From Streptomyces sp. HNM0575 (GTDB lineage Bacteria > Actinomycetota > Actinomycetes > Streptomycetales > Streptomycetaceae), in contig NZ_JAASAG010000014.1 of assembly GCF_012726265.1 (NCBI RefSeq), forward strand, positions 88,269 through 152,268: a stretch of DNA of 64,000 bases, in the 5' to 3' direction. Shown one piece after another: positions 1 to 8,825 of the stretch (position 1 is its first letter; each line of letters starts with the position of its first letter). Position numbers and translations under genes: made by a program. The notes below the pieces were generated by a model. The model made no database searches. It saw only the letters and a list, made by a program, of their open reading frames with translations, and was not told where the DNA came from.

Positions 1-470
1 ACGGGGTTGTGCATGTCACGGACCTCCAGGACCTAGGTCCCGAAAGGGGCCAAAGCCTCAAGCGTGACGGACAGCACTTTCCGGGGCCTTGCTCTCAGAG
101 CCGTCCCTCGTGTCAAAATAGGACAAGGAGTTCGACGGGGGCTCCATCCATCCAACTATGGTCGGAAAGATCGGTATTGCCCACCTTGGTGGGGCTGGTG
201 CTGCTTGGTCGCCCTGTGACTGATCGTCACGGTGGGGTGACTGTCCGCTATGGGGCGGTCCATCGGCTTCCGTCGAGGTTCACCACCTCAGAGGGCAATT
301 CCATCGGTTTGGCCGACGTGGCTGGACAGATGGTGTAGTTGTAGTGCCGAGGACAAGCCGTTCGTCCTATAACCGACTCGGCTCGCGTACGTCCATATCG
401 GGCAACGCGGGCCAAGGTGCAGAATTCAAGGAAAGAACCGTATGGTTCGGTTCCTCCGAGGAGGCCGCTC
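1..470. other. bldC upstream region
   Basis: I recognise no gene here. A 109-codon plus-strand ORF (9-338) has no family features and no good ribosome-binding site. The last 40 bases would form the 5' end of the bldC message and contain a small hairpin: GAACC at 435-439 pairs with GGTTC at 444-448, with GGAA/TTCC (430-433/451-454) outside it, ending just before the ribosome-binding site. The bldC promoter should lie in this stretch, but I could not identify it by eye. Confidence 0.5.
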
Positions 471-677
471 ATGACCGCTCGCACCCCAGATGCCGAGCCC
501 CTGTTGACCCCGGCTGAGGTTGCCACGATGTTCCGCGTGGACCCGAAAACGGTCACACGCTGGGCAAAGGCGGGCAAGCTCACGTCGATCCGCACGCTCG
601 GTGGTCACCGCCGCTACCGCGAGGCGGAGGTGCGCGCACTGCTGGCGGGCATCCCGCAGCAGCGCAGTGAGGTTTGA
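471..677 (+). CDS. bldC: BldC, MerR-like developmental regulator
   Basis: This 68-residue DNA-binding protein controls entry into aerial development in Streptomyces. It consists almost wholly of a MerR-type winged helix-turn-helix: LTPAEVATMFRVDPKTVTRWA is followed by the wing segment TLGGHRRYREAEV, and there is no effector domain. The length and nearly every residue match the known family. The start at 471 is chosen because GAGGAGG (458-464) sits six bases upstream; the longer frame from 417 lacks this. BldC is known to bind DNA head-to-tail on direct repeats. A strong terminator follows at 783-821. Identification is essentially certain. Confidence 0.97.
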   Translation: MTARTPDAEPLLTPAEVATMFRVDPKTVTRWAKAGKLTSIRTLGGHRRYREAEVRALLAGIPQQRSEV

Positions 678-782
678 TCAGGCGAAATAACTGCATAACA
701 GGGCGCATTCGGGGCCCTCACCCCGGATCGGCGCCTGAGGCAACAGACATCAGGCCGCTGTCCCCAACGGCGCTTGATCGTT

Positions 783-821
783 GATCGCGCTGGACTCCGC
801 CGGGTCCGGCGCGATCTTTTT
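783..821 (+). terminator. Rho-independent terminator of bldC
   Basis: A 13-bp stem with one G-U wobble (arms 783-795 and 804-816, GATCGCGCTGGAC against GTCCGGCGCGATC) and an 8-base loop is followed at once by five T residues (817-821). A true T-tract is uncommon in Streptomyces, which makes this a convincing intrinsic terminator about 105 bases after the bldC stop. Confidence 0.9.
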
Positions 822-881
822 GTGTCCGGACCTGCCGTGTCCGGACTGGTCGTGCCCGGACCGGACGTGCCCGGACGGGCA
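822..881. repeat. Four 15-bp degenerate tandem repeats
   Basis: Four consecutive 15-base units each begin GTGTCCGGAC or GTGCCCGGAC. They start directly after the T-tract of the bldC terminator. They lie in non-coding DNA and have no known function. Confidence 0.75.
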
Positions 882-1047
882 TGTTGCGGGCGCTCGCACC
901 GTGCGGCCCGTGCTCTGTGCGGGGCCGGGGAGGGCCGGCGGGAGGGGTCCGCAAGGGGAGTGCGGGGCTCCGACTGTGGTCGCTGGATGGGGAGTTGGGG
1001 ATCCGGCTACGTCTTGTGCGGACTGCCGTGGAGGACAAGGGAACGTA

Positions 1048-1059
1048 GTGCAATTGCAC
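1048..1059. promoter_or_regulatory. Perfect palindrome GTGCAATTGCAC
   Basis: A perfect 12-bp palindrome lies in an AT-rich island of a non-coding gap. A second AATT follows at 1066-1069. Its core GCAATTGC recurs at 1797-1804, on the other side of the small gene 1248-1610. It looks like a protein-binding site; the ligand is unknown. Confidence 0.4.
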
Positions 1060-1247
1060 ATATTAAATTGGCGCTTGATGAGAAGGGCGTAAGCTTCCCC
1101 ACATCCGGAAGAAGGATGGTGACTCCCGTCACATCCGCTTCTGGTTGTACGGGACGGGCAGTCTGCGGTAAAGGGGCAGCCGTGGCGGTGCAGGGGTCGT
1201 CTGCTTCACAGCCGTCACCGAACGCCCTTATCCGGAACGGGCGTTGA

Positions 1248-1610
1248 CTACTTGGACGCGGAGATCCGCCGGGGCCTCGCTGCCCGTTCGCGCCGTTCGC
1301 CGGCCGGTGGCTCGCCTTCCCGGTCTCCGGCAGGCGCCGCGGGCGCTTCGTGGGCCGCCTCTCCTTCGGCTGCCGGCTCGGGCGATCCCTCGGGCGCTTC
1401 TCCGTACGGCTGGGCGTCGGGCTGCCCGTTTGGCTGCCCGTTTGGCTGCCCGTACGGCTCCTCCGGAGTGTGTTCGGTCGCCAGCCTCAACAGCCGGTGA
1501 CAGACGGGGCAGTTGCGTGTCACATGCCGGTAGCGGGTGGCAGCGGCCAGGTGTGCTCGCAGAAGTGCCCTGGTCTCATGCCGCCGGGGGCCGCGCGGAG
1601 TTGTCCCCAT
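1248..1610 (-). CDS. Small Cys/His conserved Streptomyces protein (DUF6274-like)
   Basis: This 120-residue protein is of unknown function. The N-terminal 40 residues look conserved (RRHETRALLRAHL, then RHVTRNCPVCHRLLRLATE). The CPVCH segment with a nearby His could bind zinc. From memory this resembles the actinobacterial DUF6274 group. The C-terminal two thirds is Pro/Ala/Glu-rich and low complexity, with a GQPN repeat encoded by three 12-bp units (1420-1455). The start at 1610 has GGAGGTG nine bases upstream; a TTG at 1628 lies before that site and is less likely. The gene is convergent with bldC, and its position next to bldC may hint at a developmental link, which is inference only. Confidence 0.7.
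   Translation of the reverse strand: MGTTPRGPRRHETRALLRAHLAAATRYRHVTRNCPVCHRLLRLATEHTPEEPYGQPNGQPNGQPDAQPYGEAPEGSPEPAAEGEAAHEAPAAPAGDREGEPPAGERRERAARPRRISASK
1420..1455. repeat. Three 12-bp in-frame repeats
   Basis: GGCTGCCCGTTT occurs twice and a variant ending GTAC once, in register with the reading frame of the minus-strand gene. They give a short Gly-Gln-Pro-Asn repeat in the protein tail, a probable slippage product. Confidence 0.8.
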
Positions 1611-1793
1611 TCTTGCCCCACCTCCCAATACGAGAAGTACCGGGAGGACGGCGGAGCGTCAAGAAGCGCCGTACGGGGCGCAACGGCGCACGGGGCACGG
1701 CGCGCGGCCTCTTCCCTGCGTCTTCCTTGCGGGAACGCCTGAGCGCTCCTGTGCGGCGCTCTGAAGGCTGCTGACGGGGTATCAGCGGTCGGC

Positions 1794-1807
1794 CGGGCAA
1801 TTGCCCG
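1794..1807. promoter_or_regulatory. Perfect palindrome CGGGCAATTGCCCG
   Basis: A 14-bp perfect palindrome lies in non-coding DNA about 185 bases upstream of the minus-strand gene 1248-1610. It shares the octamer GCAATTGC with the palindrome at 1048-1059, which lies about 190 bases beyond the other end of that gene. Confidence 0.4.
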
Positions 1808-1916
1808 CTGCACGGGCCGCGCAGGCGCCTCATGCGGGCACGGAGGCGCCGGGGCGGGAGCGATGGCCCGTACGCGACGGCGACGGCCCGTACGGCGGCC
1901 ACCGGGCGCACACAGC

Positions 1917-1956
1917 CGAGCGGCCCGCTCCCGAAGTACGGGGAACGGGCCGCTCG
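1917..1956 (-). terminator. Hairpin downstream of tRNA-Asp
   Basis: Perfect 11-bp arms (CGAGCGGCCCG and CGGGCCGCTCG) flank an 18-base loop, about 40 bases past the 3' end of the minus-strand tRNA-Asp. There is no T-tract, as is usual in Streptomyces. Position suggests it ends the tRNA transcript. Confidence 0.55.
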
Positions 1957-1994
1957 TTCGTCTCGCGCTGCCGTGTGGCTCTTGCGAACTGCTG

Positions 1995-2069
1995 CGGTCC
2001 TGACGGGATTTGAACCCGCGGCCTCCACCTTGACAGGGTGGCGAGCACTCCAAACTGCTCCACAGGACC
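1995..2069 (-). tRNA. tRNA-Asp(GTC)
   Basis: The cloverleaf reads on the minus strand: acceptor GGTCCTG pairs with CAGGACC, the anticodon loop CTGTCAA carries GTC, and the T-arm has GGTTTGAAATCC-type pairing around TTTGAAAT. The 75 bases are identical to the copy at 11357-11431. CCA is not encoded. It stands alone between hrpA and the small Cys/His gene. Confidence 0.95.
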
Positions 2070-2076
2070 TTGGTGA

Positions 2077-2097
2077 CGCACCCGGCTCGCGGGTGCG
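2077..2097 (-). terminator. Hairpin between hrpA and tRNA-Asp
   Basis: Perfect 8-bp arms (CGCACCCG and CGGGTGCG) with a 5-base loop lie 100 bases after the hrpA stop and just before the tRNA-Asp 5' end. It may end the hrpA message. There is no T-tract, so this is only moderately supported. Confidence 0.45.
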
Positions 2098-2196
2098 GAC
2101 GAGACTCTACAGCAGCCTCCACGAGCGGCGCGAACTCACTTTCCGCGACCGCCTCGTCACCGCAAACGGCGCGGCCCCGCCTCGGTGCGTGGCCGG

Positions 2197-5100
2197 TCAG
2201 GGCGCCGCCGCGTCCACCGCCTTCATGATCCGCTTGTCCGAGACCGGATGAGCCGTGCCCAGGGCGTGCGCGAAGTAGCTGACGCGCAGCTCCTCGATCA
2301 TCCAGCGCACGTCCAGCGCCGCCTGCGGCACGGGCCTCCCGGAGGGGAACTGCTCGAGCAGCCACAGGTATTCGTCCTGCATCTCCTTCACCTTGGCCAT
2401 CCGCGTACGGTCCCGCTCCGCGTTGTTCGGCATCTGCGTCAGGCGGCGGTCGGCGGCGACGAGGTAGCGCAGCAGGTCGGGCAGGCGCGCCGTGCCGTGC
2501 CGGGTGACGAAGCCGGGGCAGACCAGGCCGGCCAGCTGCTGCCGTACGTCCTCGGCGGACTCGGCGAGGGCCGGACTCGTGATGCCGTTCAGCCGCTGCT
2601 CGCAGGAGTGCCAGGCGGCGAGCACCTCCTGGACCTGCTTGACGGTCTTGAGGGTGACGTCGATCAGGTCCGTGCGTACGGCGTCGAAGAGCTTGCGGAA
2701 GGCCTCCTCGTCCCAGGCCGGGCCGCCGTTCGCCGCGACGAGCCGGTCGGCGGCGGCCGTGACGCAGTCCTCGAAGAGGGCCTGCACGCTGCCGTGCGGT
2801 GAGCGCGAGAGGGCGAGCTTCTGGGGGTTGGAGAGCTTCGAGGCGGCGAACCTGGCGGGATCGAAGGGGATGTTGAGCAGGATCAGGCGACGCGTGCCGC
2901 GCCACATCGCCTGCTGCTGCTCGGCCTCCGTGTCGAAGAGATGAACGGACACGGAGTCGCCGTCGTCGACCAGCGCCGGATACGCCTTCACGGGCTGGCC
3001 GCCCCGCCGGGTCTCGAAGATCCGGGGGAGGGTGCCGAGCGACGACCAGTCGGTGAGGCCCGTACGGGAGGAGAGGGCGGGCGGCGCGGCCTGTCCGGCG
3101 GCGCCGGCGACGGCATCGTCCGCGCCACCGCCGCCGGCCGTGGCGCTTGTCTTCTCCGCACTCCGCTTCCCGGGCCCGGGCCCGCCGCCCCGCCGCCCGC
3201 GTCCCGACGACTCGAAGGCGCGGGCGATCGCGGCCTGCGTCTTGTCCCGCAGCCGGTGCTGCAACTCCTCCAGGTCCTTGGACTCGGCCACCGTGCGGCG
3301 GCGCTCGTCCGTGACCCGGAAGGTGATCTTGAGATGGTCGGGGACCTTCGAGAGGTCGAAGTCGCCCGCCTCGAAGGGCACTCCGACCATCCGCCGCAGC
3401 TCCCGCGCGAGCGCGGAGGTCAGCGGCTCCCCGCCCGGCTCGGCCGCGCGCAGGAAGCGGGCGGCGAAGTCCGGCGCCGGTACGTAGTGACGCCGTACGG
3501 CCTTGGGCAGGGAGCGGATCAGCTCGGTGACCAGGGCGTGCCGCAGGCCCGGGATCTGCCAGTCGAATCCGCCGGGCTCGCCCTGGGGGGACCCCCAGGC
3601 GGGCGCTACCTGGTTGAGGATCTGGAGCGGTACGTGCACGGTCACGCCGTCCGCGTCCGTACCGGGCTCGAACTGGTAGGTCACCCGCAGCGACAGCTCG
3701 CCCTGCTGCCACACGTCCGGGTAGTCGGTGCGGCTGATCTCCTCCGCCTGCTCGTTGATGAGCATCGACTTCTCGAAGTTGAGCAGATCGGGGTCCTCGC
3801 GCCGCTGCCTCTTCCACCAGGAGTCGAAGTGGGCGCCGGAGACGACGTCCGAGGGGAGGCGCTCGTCGTAGAACTCGTACAGCGTCTCGTCGTCGACGAG
3901 GATGTCGCGGCGGCGCGCACGGTGCTCCAACTCCTCAACCTCGTCGAGGAGTTTGCGATTGTCATGGAAGAAACGGTGCTGGGTGCGCCAGTCGCCCTCG
4001 ACGAGCGCGTGCCGGATGAACAGATCGCGGGACGTCTCCGGGTCGATCCGCCCGTAGTGGACCTTGCGCTGTGCGACGAGGGGCACGCCGTAGAGCGTCA
4101 CCCGCTCGTACGCCATCACGGCCGCCTGCTTCTGCTCCCAGTGCGGCTCGCTGTAGGTCCGCTTGACCAGGTGCTCGGCGAGGGGCTCGATCCACTCCGG
4201 CTCGACCTTGGCGTTGACACGGGCCCACAGCCGCGACGTCTCCACCAGCTCGGCGGACATCAGCCAGCGCGGCTGCTTCTTGAAGAGCGACGAGCCGGGG
4301 AAGACCGCGAACTTGGCGCTGCGCGCGCCCAGATACTCGTTCTTGTCGGTGTCCTTGAGGCCGACGTGGGAGAGGAGACCGGCGAGCAGCGACTGGTGCA
4401 CGGCGTCGGCCGGCGCCTCCTGCGAGGACGAGGCCGGCAGGATGTCCATCGTCTTCGCGACCTGGCGCAGCTGCGCGCAGATGTCCTGCCACTCCCGTAT
4501 ACGCAGGTAGTTGAGGTACTCCGCCTTGCACATGCGGCGGAACGCCGAGGAGGACAGCTCCCGCTGGCGCTCCCGTACGTACCGCCACAGGTTGAGGAAG
4601 GCGAGGAAGTCGCTGCCCTCCTCGCGGAAGCGTGCGTGGTGCTGGTCGGCCTGCTGCTGTTTGTCGGACGGGCGTTCGCGGGGGTCCTGGATGGACAGCG
4701 CCGCGACGATCACCATCACCTCGCGTACGCAGCCGTTGCGTTCGGCCTCCAGCACCATGCGGGCCAGGCGGGGGTCGACGGGGAGCTGGGCGAGCCTGCG
4801 GCCGGTGCGGGTGAGCCGGCTGCCGCCCTTCGGGGCGCGGTCGGCGCCGGAGGTGGAGGCGGCGCCGGTGGCGGTGGCGGAGGCGGCGGTCGGGGTGTCG
4901 AACGCGTGCAGCTCTTCGAGGAGTTGGACGCCCGCCTTGATGCTGCGGCGGTCGGGAGGATCGATGAACGGGAACTTCTCGATGTCGCCGAGGCCGGCCG
5001 CGGTCATCTGGAGGATCACGGAGGCGAGATTCGTACGGAGGATCTCGGCGTCCGTGAACTCCGGGCGTGAGAGGAAGTCCTCCTCCGAGTACAGCCGGAT

Positions 5101-6387
5101 GCAGATTCCGTCGGACGTACGGCCGCAACGGCCCTTCCGCTGGTCGGCGCTGGCGCGGCTGACGGGCTCGATGGGCAGCCGCTGGACCTTGGTCCGGTGG
5201 CTGTAGCGGGAGATGCGGGCGGTGCCCGGGTCCACCACGTACTTGATGCCGGGGACGGTGAGGGACGTCTCGGCGACGTTCGTGGCCAGCACGACCCGGC
5301 GTCCCGAGTGGCGCTGGAAGACCCGGTGCTGTTCGGCGTGGGAGAGGCGGGCGTAGAGGGGGAGGACCTCCGTGCCGCCGCCGCGTGCGGTGCCGGCGCG
5401 GGCGATGCGTTTCTCCAGAGCGTCCGCGGTGTCGCGGATCTCGCGCTCGCCGGAGAGGAAGACGAGGATGTCGCCGGGGCCCTCGGCCTGCAACTCGTCG
5501 ACCGCGTCGCAGATCGCCGTGACCTGGTCGCGGTCCTTCTCGTCCGCGGAGGCACCACCCTGGCCTCCGGGCCCGGGTGAATCCTCTTCGAGCAGCGGCC
5601 TGTAGCGCACCTCCACCGGATACGTACGCCCGCTTACCTCGACGATCGGGGCGTCGCCGAAGTGCCGGGAGAAGCGCTCGGGATCGATCGTCGCGGAGGT
5701 GATGACGACCTTCAACTCCGGGCGTCTGGGCAGCAGTTGCGCCAGATAGCCGAGCAGGAAGTCGATGTTGAGGCTTCGCTCGTGCGCCTCGTCGATGATG
5801 ATCGTGTCGTACTGGCGCAGCTCCCGGTCCTGCTGGATCTCGGCGAGCAGGATGCCGTCCGTCATCAGCTTGACCAGCGTGCGCTCACCGACCTGGTCGG
5901 TGAAGCGGACCTTCCAGCCGACGGCCTCGCCGAGCGGGGTCCGCAGCTCCTCGGCGACGCGCTCGGCGACCGTGCGGGCCGCGAGGCGGCGGGGCTGGGT
6001 GTGGCCGATGACGCCGTGGACGCCGCGGCCGAGCTCCATGCAGATCTTCGGGATCTGCGTCGTCTTGCCCGAACCGGTCTCGCCCGCGACGATCACGACC
6101 TGGTGGTCCCGTATCGCCTCCAGGATCTCGTCCTTCTTGCCGCTGACCGGCAGCTGCTCGGGATACGTGATCGCGGGCAGCGACTCGCGGCGCCCGGCGA
6201 CCCTCAGCTCGGACTCGTCCATGGCGGCCGAGATCTCGTCGAGGACGGCGGCCCGGGCATCGGGCTTACGGATCTTGCGTACGCCCTCCAGGCGGCGGCC
6301 GAGCCGCTGCCGGTCGCGCAGCATCAGCCCGGGCAGGCGCTCGCGCAGAGCGTCGAAGGACGGGGAGGGGGACGTGGAAGTCGGCAT
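2197..6387 (-). CDS. hrpA: ATP-dependent RNA helicase HrpA (DEAH box)
   Basis: This 1396-residue DEAH/RHA helicase has the full-length HrpA size. Helicase motifs appear in order: GETGSGKT (about 102-109), PRRLAA, DEAH (199-202) and SAT (231-233). The RecA2 motif VLATNVAETSLTVPGI, the QRKGRCGRT arginine-finger region, helicase-associated/OB domains and the long HrpA-specific C-terminal domain follow. It should unwind RNA or act in mRNA processing or ribosome rescue in the cytoplasm. The start at 6387 (MPTSTSPSPSF) was chosen because upstream sequence is low-complexity Pro/Asp and belongs to the divergent gene on the other strand. The gene lies next to bldC, as in other Streptomyces. Confidence 0.95.
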   Translation of the reverse strand: MPTSTSPSPSFDALRERLPGLMLRDRQRLGRRLEGVRKIRKPDARAAVLDEISAAMDESELRVAGRRESLPAITYPEQLPVSGKKDEILEAIRDHQVVIVAGETGSGKTTQIPKICMELGRGVHGVIGHTQPRRLAARTVAERVAEELRTPLGEAVGWKVRFTDQVGERTLVKLMTDGILLAEIQQDRELRQYDTIIIDEAHERSLNIDFLLGYLAQLLPRRPELKVVITSATIDPERFSRHFGDAPIVEVSGRTYPVEVRYRPLLEEDSPGPGGQGGASADEKDRDQVTAICDAVDELQAEGPGDILVFLSGEREIRDTADALEKRIARAGTARGGGTEVLPLYARLSHAEQHRVFQRHSGRRVVLATNVAETSLTVPGIKYVVDPGTARISRYSHRTKVQRLPIEPVSRASADQRKGRCGRTSDGICIRLYSEEDFLSRPEFTDAEILRTNLASVILQMTAAGLGDIEKFPFIDPPDRRSIKAGVQLLEELHAFDTPTAASATATGAASTSGADRAPKGGSRLTRTGRRLAQLPVDPRLARMVLEAERNGCVREVMVIVAALSIQDPRERPSDKQQQADQHHARFREEGSDFLAFLNLWRYVRERQRELSSSAFRRMCKAEYLNYLRIREWQDICAQLRQVAKTMDILPASSSQEAPADAVHQSLLAGLLSHVGLKDTDKNEYLGARSAKFAVFPGSSLFKKQPRWLMSAELVETSRLWARVNAKVEPEWIEPLAEHLVKRTYSEPHWEQKQAAVMAYERVTLYGVPLVAQRKVHYGRIDPETSRDLFIRHALVEGDWRTQHRFFHDNRKLLDEVEELEHRARRRDILVDDETLYEFYDERLPSDVVSGAHFDSWWKRQRREDPDLLNFEKSMLINEQAEEISRTDYPDVWQQGELSLRVTYQFEPGTDADGVTVHVPLQILNQVAPAWGSPQGEPGGFDWQIPGLRHALVTELIRSLPKAVRRHYVPAPDFAARFLRAAEPGGEPLTSALARELRRMVGVPFEAGDFDLSKVPDHLKITFRVTDERRRTVAESKDLEELQHRLRDKTQAAIARAFESSGRGRRGGGPGPGKRSAEKTSATAGGGGADDAVAGAAGQAAPPALSSRTGLTDWSSLGTLPRIFETRRGGQPVKAYPALVDDGDSVSVHLFDTEAEQQQAMWRGTRRLILLNIPFDPARFAASKLSNPQKLALSRSPHGSVQALFEDCVTAAADRLVAANGGPAWDEEAFRKLFDAVRTDLIDVTLKTVKQVQEVLAAWHSCEQRLNGITSPALAESAEDVRQQLAGLVCPGFVTRHGTARLPDLLRYLVAADRRLTQMPNNAERDRTRMAKVKEMQDEYLWLLEQFPSGRPVPQAALDVRWMIEELRVSYFAHALGTAHPVSDKRIMKAVDAAAP

Positions 6388-6481
6388 ACGGGCTCCAGGA
6401 TCGCACTTCCGCGAATCGACGGGCCAACGGATTACCCGAGGCGGGGATGAATGCGGGCAAACCGGTCCTAGAGTGACGATC

Positions 6482-7717
6482 ATGAGCGAGCAGCAGGAGC
6501 CGGGGTCCGGCGGGTCCGAGTCAGGGGGACCGCAGTTCGGGGGATCGGATCGGGGGCCGGATTCCGGCGGATCCGGGTCCTGCCGGTCCGGGTCCGGGTC
6601 CGGGTCCGGCGGGTCTGCGCGGCGGGGTTCGGAGTCGCGGGGGTCCGGGGCACATGGGGCCGAGCCGAGGGGGTCCGAGGCGCACGGTGCGCGGTGCGTG
6701 GAGGAGCCCCGCCACGGTCTGCGTGCACGGTGGCGGATCTTCACGCACACGCCGTTCTTCCCGGCGACCGTGCTGGCGCTCATCATCGCCGCGGCGGCCG
6801 GCCTCTTCGCGGGCTCGTACACCTACGCCATGGCCGACCCCACTCCCCGCAACATCCCGGCGGCCGTACAGGGCGACGCCGACGACGTACGCGGCGTCCG
6901 CCCCTTCATCGGCGCCCTGGAGAAGGGCCTCGGCTCGTCGCTGAAGATCCACCGCTACCGTACGTTCGCCCAGGCCGAGCAAGCCGTCGAGGAGCAGCAG
7001 GTGTTCGCGGTGCTGAGGCCGCGGGCGCACGGCCGGGTCGAGCTGGGCCTCTCCAGCGCCGCCGGCGCCTCCGTGGCGGAGGTGCTTCAGCAGACGGCGC
7101 CGAAGGCGGGCCGCAAGACGGGCGTGGAGGTGACCGTCAGGGATCTCAAGCCGCTGGGCAAGGGCGACCCGCGCGGTCTGACGATCTTCTACATGACGCT
7201 CGCCGCCGACATCATCGGCTTCATCGGCGCGATCCAGCTCAGCGTCAACGTGCCGGATCTGCGGCCGCTGCCGCGCATCCTGTTCGTCGCCGCCTACGCG
7301 CTGCTCGGCGGCTTCGTCATCGCGGCGATGGTCGGCTGGCTGATCGGCGCGGTGCGACTCCCGTTCGTGCACTCGTGGTTGATCCTCACGCTGACGATGT
7401 TCACGTCGGCGATGGTCTTCCTGATGTTCAACACCCTCATCGGGCGGTGGGCGATGATCCCCACCTGGTTGCTGATGGTGCTGCTCGGCAATCCGTCCTC
7501 CGGCGGCGCGGTCTCGTGGCCGCTGCTCCCTTCCGCGCTGGGCACGGTCGGGCGCTGGCTGCCGCCGGGTGCGTCCGTCAACGCCCAGCACACGGCCGTC
7601 TACTTCCCGGGCAATCAGCATGCGCTGCCGTATCTGGTGCTCGCGGCGTGGGCGCTGGCGGGGCTTGCCGTCTTCCTCAGACTGGACGAACGGCTGCGGC
7701 GGGCCCCCGGCCGTTGA
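6482..7717 (+). CDS. Integral membrane protein, DUF3533/ABC-2-like
   Basis: This 411-residue protein has an N-terminal tail of about 80 residues made of Gly/Ser repeats, a membrane segment (about 90-115), an extracytoplasmic domain of about 130 residues, then five or six membrane helices, ending in VFLRLDERLRR. This pattern, one helix, a soluble loop, then a helix cluster, fits the YhgE/Pip or ABC-2-type permease group. Transport or secretion is plausible but no substrate can be named. There is no Shine-Dalgarno sequence before 6482. Instead a -10-like TAGAGT (6469-6474) ends seven bases before the ATG, suggesting a leaderless message. It is divergent from hrpA. Confidence 0.7.
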   Translation: MSEQQEPGSGGSESGGPQFGGSDRGPDSGGSGSCRSGSGSGSGGSARRGSESRGSGAHGAEPRGSEAHGARCVEEPRHGLRARWRIFTHTPFFPATVLALIIAAAAGLFAGSYTYAMADPTPRNIPAAVQGDADDVRGVRPFIGALEKGLGSSLKIHRYRTFAQAEQAVEEQQVFAVLRPRAHGRVELGLSSAAGASVAEVLQQTAPKAGRKTGVEVTVRDLKPLGKGDPRGLTIFYMTLAADIIGFIGAIQLSVNVPDLRPLPRILFVAAYALLGGFVIAAMVGWLIGAVRLPFVHSWLILTLTMFTSAMVFLMFNTLIGRWAMIPTWLLMVLLGNPSSGGAVSWPLLPSALGTVGRWLPPGASVNAQHTAVYFPGNQHALPYLVLAAWALAGLAVFLRLDERLRRAPGR

Positions 7718-7729
7718 GCCGGGGGCCCG
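7700..7729. terminator. Bidirectional hairpin between convergent genes
   Basis: A perfect 12-bp GC stem (CGGGCCCCCGGC and GCCGGGGGCCCG) with a 6-base loop overlaps the last codons of the membrane-protein gene and sits 43 bases from the end of the convergent sphingomyelinase gene. It likely serves both. Confidence 0.75.
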
Positions 7730-7772
7730 TTCCGTGCTCCCGGTCGGGGGGCAGTTCCGTGCTCCCGCTCCG

Positions 7773-8825
7773 TTACGAGGCGGGCCCGGCGATCACCGGA
7801 TAGTGGTCCGAGAGATTCGTGAACGTGCCCTCCGAGGTCGTCCAGGGCGCGCACTCCTCCTTGATCACCTCGTTCTGCCAACCGGACGGCCGCGCATGCC
7901 CGTTGCGGTGCAGCACGTAGTCGAGATCGGACCGGCCGCCGTCCGGGTCGCGTCCGTGGGCGATCGAGTTCTCCTGGTTGTCGGAGGAGTAGGGGTGTCC
8001 GGTACGCGCGTCGGCGGGTGCCAGGTCCGCGTTCGCGAGCATCTCCCCGTACTCGTCGCCCCGCGAGTCCGTGTTGAAGTCGCCCGCGACCATGACCTCT
8101 TCGTCCGCCGGGATCTTCTTCTCGTCCAGGAACGAGTCGATCGCACGGAACTGCTCGGCTCGCGTCTTCCGCGTCTCGCCGTCCCCGCACGCCGAGTCGC
8201 CCGCCTGCACGTGCGTGCCGACGACGTGCACCTTCGTGCCGTTCACATCGAGCACGGCATACACGAAGCCCTTGTTGGACAGATAGTCCGCGCCGCAGCC
8301 GTGGTCGTACACGAACTGTTCCTTGTGGACGACGGGCCACTTGCTGAGGATCGTCACGCCGCCGTCCTCGGGCGCGATGTCGGACCATGAGCCGCCCGTC
8401 GCGTCCCAGCCGTCCTTGCTCCTGCCCAGCACCGGAGTCTGGTACGGGTACTGCCCGGCGGCCTTCTCCTGGAGCTTGTCGGACACGGAGTTCTCGAACG
8501 CCTCCTGGAGCACGACCACGTCGTTGCCCTGGAAGAAGTCCGCGTCGGGGATCGCGTCGCCCCTGTGGTCCTGGCCCCAGTTCGGGTAGATGAGCTTGTT
8601 GAACAGGAAGGTGTTGTAGGTGAGCACCTTCAGGGCCGGGGGCCCGGCCGCCCGGGGCTGCTCCCCGGGCGCAGCGGTCGCGGACGAGCCGGTGGCGAGG
8701 AGTACCGACGCCGCCAGCACGGCGGCCGCGGCAAGTCCCTTGACGCGACGGGCTCTTGGGGACCTGCGTGGTGGGGGCTCGGCGTTGGCGGGCTCCGGTG
8801 TGGGGGATGCCGCTGAGGGTCGCAT
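7773..8825 (-). CDS. sph: Secreted sphingomyelin phosphodiesterase
   Basis: This 350-residue secreted enzyme belongs to the endonuclease/exonuclease/phosphatase superfamily and hydrolyses sphingomyelin to ceramide and phosphocholine. A signal peptide (Arg-rich, then LAAAAVLAASVLLATGSSATAAP) precedes the catalytic core. Superfamily signatures are visible: LTYNTFL, the metal-binding Glu in VVLQEAFEN, GTHVQAGDSAC, AGDFNTD and the C-terminal SDHYPV. The start at 8825 has GGGAGA upstream and avoids a 27-residue extension before the signal peptide. It may release phosphocholine, a choline source for the operon at 25.8 kb, but that link is inference. Confidence 0.9.
   Translation of the reverse strand: MRPSAASPTPEPANAEPPPRRSPRARRVKGLAAAAVLAASVLLATGSSATAAPGEQPRAAGPPALKVLTYNTFLFNKLIYPNWGQDHRGDAIPDADFFQGNDVVVLQEAFENSVSDKLQEKAAGQYPYQTPVLGRSKDGWDATGGSWSDIAPEDGGVTILSKWPVVHKEQFVYDHGCGADYLSNKGFVYAVLDVNGTKVHVVGTHVQAGDSACGDGETRKTRAEQFRAIDSFLDEKKIPADEEVMVAGDFNTDSRGDEYGEMLANADLAPADARTGHPYSSDNQENSIAHGRDPDGGRSDLDYVLHRNGHARPSGWQNEVIKEECAPWTTSEGTFTNLSDHYPVIAGPAS

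Larger units (their letters stand above)
678..1247. other. Gap after bldC with terminator, repeats and an AT-rich palindrome
   Basis: No gene is supportable. The stretch holds the bldC terminator (783-821), four 15-bp degenerate repeats (822-881) and an unusually AT-rich patch (1046-1075) containing the perfect palindrome GTGCAATTGCAC. ORFs in this stretch have no recognisable protein features. Confidence 0.5.
1611..1994. other. Gap between the small Cys/His gene and tRNA-Asp
   Basis: No gene is recognised. It contains a 14-bp perfect palindrome (1794-1807) and a long GC hairpin 3' of tRNA-Asp (1917-1956). Reading frames crossing it are long only because stop codons are rare at this GC content. 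Confidence 0.5.

Noticed and set aside
9..338. 109-codon ORF upstream of bldC
   Set aside because: No ribosome-binding site and no recognisable domain; likely chance.
2941..5070. 709-codon plus-strand ORF antisense to hrpA
   Set aside because: It mirrors the hrpA codons in a GC-rich frame; no domain, start site or composition supports it.
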